This document shows positions 50,529-57,660 of a stretch of DNA of 64,000 bases, piece by piece. Source of the DNA: Bacteroidota bacterium (lineage in GTDB: Bacteria; Bacteroidota; Bacteroidia; Bacteroidales; Porphyromonadaceae). The position numbers and the translations under genes are program-made. Location: positions 138,444-202,443 of the forward strand of contig JAEWWU010000004.1 of the NCBI GenBank assembly GCA_023396255.1, read 5' to 3'. Within the stretch, counting starts at the first letter, position 1; every line of letters begins with the position of its first letter. The notes beneath the pieces are model-generated. The model made no database searches and was not told the DNA's origin. It was given only the letters and a program-made list of their open reading frames with translations.

Positions 50529-51251
50529 TTACTTAATTCTCAAAAGGTACTGCAATGAATTGTTCTCCGAACCTTGTTCTTTCTCCAAACAAGACAAGCA
50601 AAACAGATCCCCAATGGCAAGAAACCTACGCTCCAAATCTTTGTCATTGTCTAAATCTGCTTCTATAAAAAGTAAATCGCCAGTATGGATAACATTGGCA
50701 TAAGAAAAAGCTTCTATACACTGAGCAATGCGTGCCATCGGAACCGAGCTCCACGATACCTCCGAGTCAGAAGACGATCTCATTGCATAGTGTTGTTTCC
50801 ATAGAGAATCATAAAAACCTAATTGAGAATCGGATAGAACCACCGGCATACAGTCTTCGTCCTGATTGCGGTGACAAGTTTGTGCTAAACGATAGCACGA
50901 ACAACTATCCATTCTCTGAAAAGAGCCACAGGCTGCCGACCCCTCGAAAACTACTGCACCATCCCAATTTTCTCCCTTGGATCGTTTTTGTCTGAGCAAG
51001 TCCGAGGCATAAATGTTGTACCCTACCCCAACCCCATCTATATATTTATGAGCAAACCGCTCTTTGACAAATTTTCCAGTACGTCCTATACGAACCACCA
51101 GACAAGGATGCGCAACAAATTGCGACGAAAAATCTGGCAAGAAAAGCGGATAATTAGGTCTAAGAATACCCTCCCCCTTATAAAAAGAGACCAAAGGAAA
51201 ACCGTGAGGCAATTGGGGCTGCATTGCCGGAGAGAAACACTGTATTTTCAT
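50529..51251 (-). CDS. Degenerate fumarylacetoacetate-hydrolase-fold protein
   Basis: A 240-residue protein. NYPLFLPDFSSQFVAHPCLVVRIGRTGKFVKERFAHKYIDGVGVG (quoted here by its ends NYPLFLPDFSS and YIDGVGVG) parallels FAH-family proteins, as do YASDLLRQ and a C-terminal IEAFSYANVIHTGDLLFIE. However, the metal-binding Glu-x-Glu before LVVRI is replaced by AHPC, and the KGFD loop is VFEGS. The catalytic site therefore looks lost. I start at ATG 51251 (MKIQCFSP); the 18 codons upstream overlap the rfbC end region. It ends the queD-to-rfbC run. A binding or structural role is possible. Confidence 0.65.
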   Translation of the reverse strand: MKIQCFSPAMQPQLPHGFPLVSFYKGEGILRPNYPLFLPDFSSQFVAHPCLVVRIGRTGKFVKERFAHKYIDGVGVGYNIYASDLLRQKRSKGENWDGAVVFEGSAACGSFQRMDSCSCYRLAQTCHRNQDEDCMPVVLSDSQLGFYDSLWKQHYAMRSSSDSEVSWSSVPMARIAQCIEAFSYANVIHTGDLLFIEADLDNDKDLERRFLAIGDLFCLSCLEKEQGSENNSLQYLLRIK

Positions 51252-51279
51252 AATGACAAATAAAAGAAAACCAAGTTCT

Positions 51280-51852
51280 TCATTGAGAAGGAAGGAAACG
51301 TACACAATAATCCTTGAAGCTGATTCCTTTTTTGTCTTTTTCCGACAAAATAAACTGCTCCGTAAGATTTTTCAAACTCTGCCAGTCTATGGCTAGATCG
51401 GGGTCTTGAAAGTGTATGCAACATTCAGTAGATGGGCTGTACGGATTGTCCACCTTATAAAGAAAACGTGCTATAGGGCTCAAAGCGACAAAGCCGTGAG
51501 CAAAATAGCGAGGAATATAAAGCTGCTTTCTATTTTCTTGGCTCAACTCATACATCCTCCATTCTCCAAAAGTCTTTGATTCTGGACGCAAATCCACCAA
51601 AACATCAACAACGGCGCCTTCTATACAACGCACCAACTTTCCTTGTGAAGTGCTTCCGGTTTGCAAATGCAGGCCTCTAAAAACTCCTTTCAAAGAGAGG
51701 GATTCGTTTTCTTGGACAAAAGGATGCGCCCCCGTCTGTTGTATGAACTCTTCACTCTTGAATGTCTCTGAAAAAGCTCCCCTAAGATCTCTAAATTCGT
51801 CGGGTTCTATCAAATAAACCCCTTGTATGTCTTGCTCTTTGTAATGAATCAT
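51280..51852 (-). CDS. rfbC: dTDP-4-dehydrorhamnose 3,5-epimerase
   Basis: A 190-residue cupin enzyme of dTDP-L-rhamnose synthesis. DEFRDLRGAFSETF and KGVFRGLHLQ (substrate-binding R59 and catalytic H62) are conserved, followed by KLVRCIEGAVVDVLVDLRP and LYIPRYFAHGFVAL. YKVDNPYSPSTE replaces the commoner YKCTDYYSP-type segment. It starts 1 bp after the porE stop, so translation is probably coupled. rfbA, rfbB and rfbD are not in the window. Confidence 0.94.
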   Translation of the reverse strand: MIHYKEQDIQGVYLIEPDEFRDLRGAFSETFKSEEFIQQTGAHPFVQENESLSLKGVFRGLHLQTGSTSQGKLVRCIEGAVVDVLVDLRPESKTFGEWRMYELSQENRKQLYIPRYFAHGFVALSPIARFLYKVDNPYSPSTECCIHFQDPDLAIDWQSLKNLTEQFILSEKDKKGISFKDYCVRFLPSQ

Positions 51853-51853
51853 T

Positions 51854-53899
51854 TTACTCGAATCTATCTACTTTTTTACTTGCTCCTTTTTCCGAAGAAA
51901 CCTCCGAATCTTGCTTGGTCAGCACCTGAAACTCTGTTCTCCTATTGAGTTGGTCGCAAATACCCTGCTCCGATTCTGTGAGCGTTTCTATCCATTCTCT
52001 GCTCAAGACCTGTCCTTCCGGAAGAAAGGGGAAAAGCGAACTCATTTTTTTTGATACTACATAAGGCTTCTGGTGACTATATCCCTTGTGTCTAAGTCGA
52101 TCGGCTTCTATTCCGTTTTGCACCAAATAGGCAACAACGGCCTCTGCCCTACGAGAAGTAAGAGACAAATTATAAGCATCCCCTCCCTTACGGTCGGCGT
52201 GAGCTGAAATCTCTATACTGGTTTCCGGATTTTCTTTGAGAACCTTGACCAACTCGTCCAAAGATTTTTTGCTCTCCGGGCGTAACTCTGCGGCATCGAA
52301 ATCGTAGTAAATATCCCTCAAAGCCTCCGGTCGGAATTTTGCGGCCAAAAAGAAATCGACAAAGAAAGTGGTATTCTCTTGTGAAGGGGGTGCTGTCAAT
52401 TGTGTATACTGGCTAAGGTAATTCGAATGAGAGGCGTGAAAAAGATAGTCATTCTCCCCCGAAATGATCAAACGATAAGATCCATCTTCTCGAGAAATCA
52501 CTTGCGGGGTTGTTACTTGACCATTTTTATCAACAATCCTCACCACCGCTCCCGAAATGGGATTTCCTTCCCAATCCATTACAAAGCCGTCTATCTGGGT
52601 TGTTATTGCCTCCAACGACACGTGATATAAGTGAGGTCGCCCCCGTCCATCTTTTCTATTAGAACTCAAAAGCCCCTCTCGGGCCAATCCCTCTTTAGGC
52701 AGAGGAGAAAAAGCCAATGAAAAATCATCTGCTCCGCTATTGATTGGAGGAGGTAGATGGTTCACGATCCAATTTCCTAGAGAATCTAAATGCGCCTCAT
52801 ACAAATCCAACCCACCCAATCCAGCGTGGCCATTAGAGGCAAAAAAGAGAGTACTATCGCCCACGAGAGTGGGAAAAAGTTCGTCTCCCGGAGTGTTGAT
52901 AGCAGGGCCCAAATTGGCTGGAAGCCCTTTGCGTTCCCCTCCAATGGGTACACAATAAATATCTTTTCCTCCATAACCTCCCTGATCTGAAACAAAATAA
53001 AGCAATGTTCCCGAAGCATTAACCGCAGGATGGGCAGCCATACGCAGTGTATCGCTCCAGATTTCCACAGGAGTCCCCTTGTTCCACCCTCCATCGCCAT
53101 TTTTGCGGGTTGTATATATTTTTACCGTTTGGTCTGACTCCGGTTTTTGTTCGGCATACGAGTAATACATCGTGGTTCCATCAGGTGATATGGCAGGAGT
53201 CCCCTCGTCTGCAGGTGTTCCCAAACCACCGACAATAGTATCCGGTCTAAGCCACTCGCCACTTGCATTCTTACGTATGATGTAGATATCATTTGCCCTA
53301 AGTCCGGTAATGAGACTAACCTCTTCGGTCGGATCTCCTCCTCTCGAAGAGGTAAAATAAATGGCATCGCCCTGTGGTGCATAAGTTGCGGCAAAATCGC
53401 CTTGCGATGAGTTGTATTTCGAAGCCTGGGTTACGCGATACCCAACGGCTGTGGCAGATTGATGCCGTAAAGAATCCGCCAAAGCTACCCCCTCGAGCCC
53501 GATCCGAGCAAAATAATCGTTCGGAGCATACTTCAAAAATTGCAGATAGAAAGACTTAGCATCTTCGTACTTTTCCAGTCGCTGCAACTGTTGGGCTAAA
53601 CGCAAATAGATAATCGAATCTGGATAATTAAGGTTCAATGCTCTCATATAGGCATTATAAGCACGAGAAGCATTCCACGCATAGCGATAATTTTCGCCTG
53701 CCTTAAAGGCCATATAGGCTTTTCTTTCTTTATGTTTTCGAGGAGTTCTCCTATACAAATCGTAGTACCCATCCGCGGCTGCAATATATCCTCCCGACTG
53801 ATGCAACAACTCCGCCTCTCTGAGGGTCATTGTTTTGCAACTCACCCAAAAGAAGACAAGAAAAAAGGGAAAAACGATCCGATATTTTTTCAAAATCAT
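51854..53899 (-). CDS. porE: PorE-type T9SS lipoprotein (TPR, propeller, CRD, OmpA)
   Basis: A 681-residue lipoprotein (lipobox WVSC, C21). Domain order is TPR helices (about 30-160), a PD40-type beta-propeller (about 170-420, with YAPQGDAIYFTSSRGG, AISPDGTTMYYSY, SDQGGYGGKDIY and FASNGHAGLGGLDLYEA), a carboxypeptidase-regulatory-like domain (about 440-520) and an OmpA domain (from IYYDFDAAELRPES through ISAHADRKGGDAYN). This architecture and length are those of P. gingivalis PorE, which ties the type IX secretion machinery to peptidoglycan. It begins 7 bp after queE and is followed at once by rfbC. Confidence 0.9.
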   Translation of the reverse strand: MILKKYRIVFPFFLVFFWVSCKTMTLREAELLHQSGGYIAAADGYYDLYRRTPRKHKERKAYMAFKAGENYRYAWNASRAYNAYMRALNLNYPDSIIYLRLAQQLQRLEKYEDAKSFYLQFLKYAPNDYFARIGLEGVALADSLRHQSATAVGYRVTQASKYNSSQGDFAATYAPQGDAIYFTSSRGGDPTEEVSLITGLRANDIYIIRKNASGEWLRPDTIVGGLGTPADEGTPAISPDGTTMYYSYAEQKPESDQTVKIYTTRKNGDGGWNKGTPVEIWSDTLRMAAHPAVNASGTLLYFVSDQGGYGGKDIYCVPIGGERKGLPANLGPAINTPGDELFPTLVGDSTLFFASNGHAGLGGLDLYEAHLDSLGNWIVNHLPPPINSGADDFSLAFSPLPKEGLAREGLLSSNRKDGRGRPHLYHVSLEAITTQIDGFVMDWEGNPISGAVVRIVDKNGQVTTPQVISREDGSYRLIISGENDYLFHASHSNYLSQYTQLTAPPSQENTTFFVDFFLAAKFRPEALRDIYYDFDAAELRPESKKSLDELVKVLKENPETSIEISAHADRKGGDAYNLSLTSRRAEAVVAYLVQNGIEADRLRHKGYSHQKPYVVSKKMSSLFPFLPEGQVLSREWIETLTESEQGICDQLNRRTEFQVLTKQDSEVSSEKGASKKVDRFE

Positions 53900-53906
53900 T
53901 CGAGAT

Positions 53907-54533
53907 TTATCTTATTTGAATCACCTTATGTATTTGCAAGCTAAGCCTCCAATGAGGATTATTCTTTACAAACTCTATACACCTCAACAACGTTCTCTGA
54001 GGTGGATATATTGTATCTTGAGGATCAACCACAGGGCTAACACAATAGTGTTCGGCACGGGGCAATTGGCTCAATGCAAGGGGATCTTCGCCCTCTTCGG
54101 TCATCGGCCAACGTATTTCTTGAACTCCATCGGGGAAATTTTTCTGCAAAAACGGCAGTGCCTCCTTTTTCGGAGAACACGTAACCCAATCAATCCCTTT
54201 AGGTACCGGCAACATTCCGTTAGTTTCTATAGATTGTCTATACCCTTCTTGTTTGAAAAAAGCAACTATTTCAGTAGTTAAACTCAAGGCAGGTTCTCCA
54301 CCGGTCCAAATAATGTGACGGGCTGCATAGGACTCGATCTGAAGCAAAATTTCCTCCAAACTCATCCATTCACCTCTATCAAAATCAGTATCACAAAAAT
54401 CGCATCTCAGATTGCATCTACACAATCGAATAAACACCGAAGGAATTCCGCTCTGAACCCCTTCCCCCTGAAGACTATAAAAGATTTCGTTGATCTGTAA
54501 TTTCGTCTCGGCAATCTTCATTCTACCATTCAT
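53907..54533 (-). CDS. queE: 7-carboxy-7-deazaguanine synthase QueE
   Basis: A 208-residue radical SAM enzyme forming CDG, the third step towards queuosine. FYSLQGEGVQSGIPSVFIRL is the family opening, and the cluster cysteines are C40, C44 and C47 (CNLRCDFC). IIWTGGEPAL binds SAM and IETNG follows. The start ATG overlaps the queD stop by 4 bp; a second ATG lies four codons further in. It uses the carboxy-tetrahydropterin made by QueD. Confidence 0.95.
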   Translation of the reverse strand: MNGRMKIAETKLQINEIFYSLQGEGVQSGIPSVFIRLCRCNLRCDFCDTDFDRGEWMSLEEILLQIESYAARHIIWTGGEPALSLTTEIVAFFKQEGYRQSIETNGMLPVPKGIDWVTCSPKKEALPFLQKNFPDGVQEIRWPMTEEGEDPLALSQLPRAEHYCVSPVVDPQDTIYPPQRTLLRCIEFVKNNPHWRLSLQIHKVIQIR

Positions 54534-54979
54534 TCCTCAACAGTGTACGTGGCAGAGCACTTGGTTGTCTCTTCTACCCGGCAACTGCGAAGCACAACTC
54601 CTGTTTGCCCCAACTGCTGCGGGCCTATAACCTCAACCAAATAACAAGCCATAGCCTCGGCAGTTGGGTTAAAGGGAACTACCACAAGATCTTCTTTGAC
54701 CAAACGTTGCAACTCCGGTAAAATAGGATCTTTCTCCCAAATCATCATTTTATGATCCCAATGGTCTTCTAACCATTGGCACAAAAGCACCTTAATCACG
54801 CCAAAATCTATCACACGACCGATAGAATCTGTTTGAGGAGCCGTACAAACAAAATGTATACGATAGTTGTGCCCGTGCAAATGTCTACATTTGCTCTCGT
54901 GTCCCACTACCCGATGCCCCAAACTGATATCGTGATACCTTTCGGCTGTTATTGTTCTTTTCTGTTTACTTCTATCCAT
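54530..54979 (-). CDS. queD: 6-carboxytetrahydropterin synthase QueD
   Basis: A 149-residue enzyme converting dihydroneopterin triphosphate to 6-carboxytetrahydropterin for queuosine. The zinc histidines and catalytic cysteine are in GHRVVGHESKCRHLHGHNY; VIDFGVIKVLL, WDHKMM and NPTAEAMA follow, with the terminal glutamate region RVEETTKCSATY. It heads the run queD-queE-porE-rfbC-FAH-like, all minus strand with gaps of 28 bp or less. Confidence 0.94.
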   Translation of the reverse strand: MDRSKQKRTITAERYHDISLGHRVVGHESKCRHLHGHNYRIHFVCTAPQTDSIGRVIDFGVIKVLLCQWLEDHWDHKMMIWEKDPILPELQRLVKEDLVVVPFNPTAEAMACYLVEVIGPQQLGQTGVVLRSCRVEETTKCSATYTVEE

Positions 54980-55047
54980 AAAATGTTCCCGTACATCCTT
55001 TGTAAAACCCTTTTTTATCCGCAGATATGGGAGGAAAACCAGCGGTA

Positions 55048-55055
55048 CAAAGATA
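55048..55055 (-). promoter_or_regulatory. queD -7 element
   Basis: CAAAGATA reads TATCTTTG on the minus strand, about 70 bp before queD. It abuts the T tract of the rplS terminator. Confidence 0.6.
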
Positions 55056-55101
55056 CAAAAAAAGCATCTCCACCATCTTACATCAAGAGGTAGAGACGCT
55101 T
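55056..55101 (-). terminator. rplS terminator
   Basis: Plus-strand arms AAGCATCTCCACC (55062-55074) and GGTAGAGACGCTT (55089-55101) pair with two wobble positions; a seven-T run follows on the minus strand. Confidence 0.8.
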
Positions 55102-55124
55102 ATTGTACGTCTTCTTCGCAAAAA

Positions 55125-55490
55125 TTACTTTACGCTCTTTGATAGAGTACGACGCTCTTTGATACGAGCCGCCTTACCCATACGCTGACGTAAATAATAC
55201 AGCTTGGCGCGACGAACCTTACCGTGCTTTTCTACGGTGATGTTTTCAATAAACGGACTGTCGTACGGAAAAATTCGCTCTACTCCAATGCCATCCGAAA
55301 TTTTGCGCACTGTAAAACGTTTCTTTTCTCCGTGACCGCTGATTCTAATCACAACGCCACGATACTTTTGAATACGTTCTTTGTTACCTTCCTTAATACG
55401 ATACTCTACTGTAAGAGTGTCACCCGGAGCAAACTTGGGGTGTTCTTTGCCTGACTTAAATTCGTCTTGAGCTAATTTGAGCAAATCCAT
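55125..55490 (-). CDS. rplS: 50S ribosomal protein L19
   Basis: A 121-residue L19, which sits at the interface between the ribosomal subunits. FAPGDTLTVEYRIKEGNKERIQ, YRGVVIRISGHG, FTVRKISDGIGVERIFPYDSP and the basic end AKLYYLRQRMGKAARIKERR are conserved. It stands alone, with a near-perfect promoter and a terminator, as expected for strong constitutive expression. The leader is about 140 bases. Confidence 0.98.
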   Translation of the reverse strand: MDLLKLAQDEFKSGKEHPKFAPGDTLTVEYRIKEGNKERIQKYRGVVIRISGHGEKKRFTVRKISDGIGVERIFPYDSPFIENITVEKHGKVRRAKLYYLRQRMGKAARIKERRTLSKSVK

Positions 55491-55633
55491 TGTTTAGATG
55501 CCTTTTTGAATTGATAAAAAACAATACGCAATATACACAGTACACTCTATTAGTCAACCAAAGGCGGTGATAGTCCACTCCAAGCCTCAACCATTTAAGG
55601 TCGCCTACCTGCCAGAGATTGCGCAAAGCTCCA

Positions 55634-55664
55634 CAAAGATACAATCAATTATTTTTTCTGCAAA
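55634..55664 (-). promoter_or_regulatory. rplS promoter
   Basis: On the minus strand TTTG (55661-55664), 19 bp and TATCTTTG (55634-55641), the clearest consensus promoter in the window. It begins right at the stop codon of the YitT-family gene. Confidence 0.82.
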
Positions 55665-56660
55665 TTATTTTGCAATTAGGGAATCGAAACCCTCTCCATA
55701 AACTCCCCTTACAGGTGTTTCTGAAACAAAAGCACTTGCATCGATCTCCTTAATCAAACGGTACAGAGGAAGGGTCATATTTTTCTTTGTAACAATCAAG
55801 AGTACCGTTCCCGGAGTACGCGTGTACCCTCCCTCGGAGTGAAGAATAGTACAACCTCGCCCCAATTCTCGGGTAGCGGCTTCCGCAATCTCTTTATTCT
55901 TGCTACTGAATATCATAAACTGAACAGACTGCTTGCTTCGGTTTATGATAAAATCGAGCATCTGCCCAACAATGACAAACTCAACTACGGAAAAAGCCAA
56001 CTTACCCAAAGCCTCTGTCCACGTAAACTTAGGTCCCATATAGTGGCTCACCACTGCACCCGTTACCACAATACAAGCATCGACCATAATCATAGCCCTA
56101 CCCATAGATATATTTCTGTACTTGTTTATTATGGCCACAATTACATCCGTTCCTCCGGTACTGCCATTGGCAGAAAAGACAAGACCCAACCCTATTCCAC
56201 AAAGAATAGCTCCCAAAACAAGAGCAACAAAGGGTTCATCTTGGGCCAATAAGGGACCGATGTGAGGCAAAGTATTCGTTAAAAAATCCGGCAAATTGTT
56301 ATACACCTCCATTCCGTGCTGATCCATTGGAGTAAAAAGAGCCTGCCCCACCGGAATAGTCAGAAAAAGCATTCCCACCCCGATAAGGGTTCGAATGGCA
56401 AACTTTCGACTGACAAAAACAAAAGCCATAACCATTAGGGCTGCATTTATGTACATATAGGGCTCCGAAGCTGGAATGGAAGTGGCAAGCTGTATGACCG
56501 TAGTTATGCCGGCCAAACCTCCGGATGTGATATCTTGAGATAAAATGAAAGCCGTCCAACCAAAGGTATAGAAAACCACCCCGCAAAAAATTACGAGGAT
56601 ATCATTTAGTAACTGATGTTTTCCTTGAAGATTGTTTGGAGTCTTCTTTTTTGATTCCAT
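55665..56660 (-). CDS. YitT family membrane protein (DUF161/DUF2179)
   Basis: A 331-residue integral membrane protein. Hydrophobic segments span about residues 20-240, with LSQDITSGGLAGITTVIQ, FSANGSTGGTDVIVAIINKY and VEFVIVGQMLDFIINRSKQSVQFMI as family marks. The C-terminal soluble DUF2179 domain has GRGCTILHSEGGYTRTPGTVLLIV and a final ASAFVSETPVRGVYGEGF. YitT proteins are thought to be transporters; the substrate is unknown. It ends directly before the rplS promoter. Confidence 0.9.
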   Translation of the reverse strand: MESKKKTPNNLQGKHQLLNDILVIFCGVVFYTFGWTAFILSQDITSGGLAGITTVIQLATSIPASEPYMYINAALMVMAFVFVSRKFAIRTLIGVGMLFLTIPVGQALFTPMDQHGMEVYNNLPDFLTNTLPHIGPLLAQDEPFVALVLGAILCGIGLGLVFSANGSTGGTDVIVAIINKYRNISMGRAMIMVDACIVVTGAVVSHYMGPKFTWTEALGKLAFSVVEFVIVGQMLDFIINRSKQSVQFMIFSSKNKEIAEAATRELGRGCTILHSEGGYTRTPGTVLLIVTKKNMTLPLYRLIKEIDASAFVSETPVRGVYGEGFDSLIAK

Positions 56661-56732
56661 AGAATCTGTTCGAAATATTGTGTGATCTTGGTATTGATTT
56701 TAAGAAACCTATATCTCCAAAACTGATATAGA

Positions 56733-56793
56733 CACAAAAACATAGGCACTCACGCATTCACTCATAGTACAATGAGGAATACACGAGTGCCTA
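56733..56793 (-). terminator. Terminator after the small repeat lipoprotein gene
   Basis: Outer arms TAGGCACTC (56743-56751) and GAGTGCCTA (56785-56793), with an inner ATTC/GAAT-type stem, form a long hairpin; on the minus strand it is followed by GTTTTTGT. Confidence 0.75.
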
Positions 56794-56835
56794 CCGAGCT
56801 TATCTTGCTCTACGATTCTTATTATAGAATCTAAA

Positions 56836-57063
56836 TTACTTAGCAGCTTCTTCTGTAGTAGGAGCGGCTGTTTCAGCAGCAGGAGCAGCTTCTTCTGTAG
56901 CAGGAGCGGCTTCTTCTGTAACAGCAGGAGCAGCTTCTTCTGCAGGTGCAGGAGTTGTTTCTTCTACCTGAGGTTGTTCTGCTTCTTGGTTTTCAGCTTG
57001 CTTGTTGCAAGAACCCAATGTAAATGCGGCAGCAACGGCTACCAATACAAATAACTTTTTCAT
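56836..57063 (-). CDS. Small acidic Ala/Pro/Glu-repeat lipoprotein
   Basis: A 75-residue lipoprotein: signal MKKLFVLVAVAAAFTLGSC with lipidated C19, then a mature part made almost wholly of Ala, Pro, Glu and Thr. The unit EEAAPA with variants recurs about five times. The mature chain is acidic and certainly disordered. It has a consensus promoter and its own terminator, so it is likely well expressed. It may act as an envelope spacer, but no function is known. The DNA repeats could change in number by slippage. Confidence 0.8.
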   Translation of the reverse strand: MKKLFVLVAVAAAFTLGSCNKQAENQEAEQPQVEETTPAPAEEAAPAVTEEAAPATEEAAPAAETAAPTTEEAAK

Positions 57064-57096
57064 ATAATACTTAAATTAGATAGTGTCATTTCGATG

Positions 57097-57126
57097 CAAA
57101 GATATATCTTAAATCAGAATCTGCAA
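57097..57126 (-). promoter_or_regulatory. Promoter of the small repeat lipoprotein
   Basis: TTG (57124-57126), 19 bp and TATCTTTG (57097-57104) on the minus strand. Confidence 0.75.
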
Positions 57127-57505
57127 GCATTTCAAGATTTTTATTTTCGTTCTGACCATTGAGAATTGTATTTTTCTCCAAAAACGCTCTATTTTGAAAC
57201 TTATGCTTGTCACAAATCGGGAAATAATTCTGTAAATATGTAAAAGCCCCGGAAAGTAAATAGACAAAAATCAATCCTTAGGCTTAGACAATTTATAGAG
57301 GTTTGGGGTCAAAAATAAAACTATCACAAATAAGGACTTCCACGAAAGCCACAACAAGACTCACAAATAATCTTTTAAGTGAACATAAAGTCCTATTTAG
57401 GATCTATAACAAAAAAAGATCAAAGGAACTTTTCCTATAGAATCGAAATTTATATTTGTTCTCTTATCACAACTTTGTAAGAATTGCAACACAACGTAAT
57501 TGCTC

Positions 57506-57616
57506 GAAATAATTCCCTCAAAAGGTTCAATTAGTTCCCTACAAATATCTCAATAATAGGGAACTAATTTTCAACGACAGGGAACTAATCTTCGATAGTT
57601 CCCTGCTAATTTTGAT
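57506..57616. repeat. Interspersed TTCCCT-core repeat cluster, locus C
   Basis: The clearest cluster: GAAATAATTCCCTC (57506-57519), CAATTAGTTCCCTAC (57528-57542), reverse-complement units TAGGGAACTAATTTTC (57557-57572) and CAGGGAACTAATCTTCG (57578-57594), and GATAGTTCCCTGCTAATTTTG (57594-57614). Orientation is + + - - +. The shared unit is roughly GAAnATTAGTTCCCTnnnAA. Confidence 0.72.
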
Positions 57617-57660
57617 TCTATCGATCTCCCTTCTCTTCTTAGAAAATCTTTGGAGAAGGT

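Larger units (their letters stand above)
57064..57660. other. Intergenic region before the small lipoprotein gene
   Basis: 597 bp, AT-rich, with no credible gene. It contains the lipoprotein promoter (57097-57126) and repeat locus C (57506-57615). Nothing else is recognisable. Confidence 0.7.

Noticed and set aside
54980..55047. preQ1 riboswitch before queD
   Set aside because: The leader is only about 70 bases and I see neither the C-rich loop nor the A-rich tail of a preQ1-I switch.
56850..56970. CRISPR-like repeats
   Set aside because: The repeats are in frame within the small lipoprotein gene and code for EEAAPA units; there are no spacers. No CRISPR array is visible anywhere in the window.
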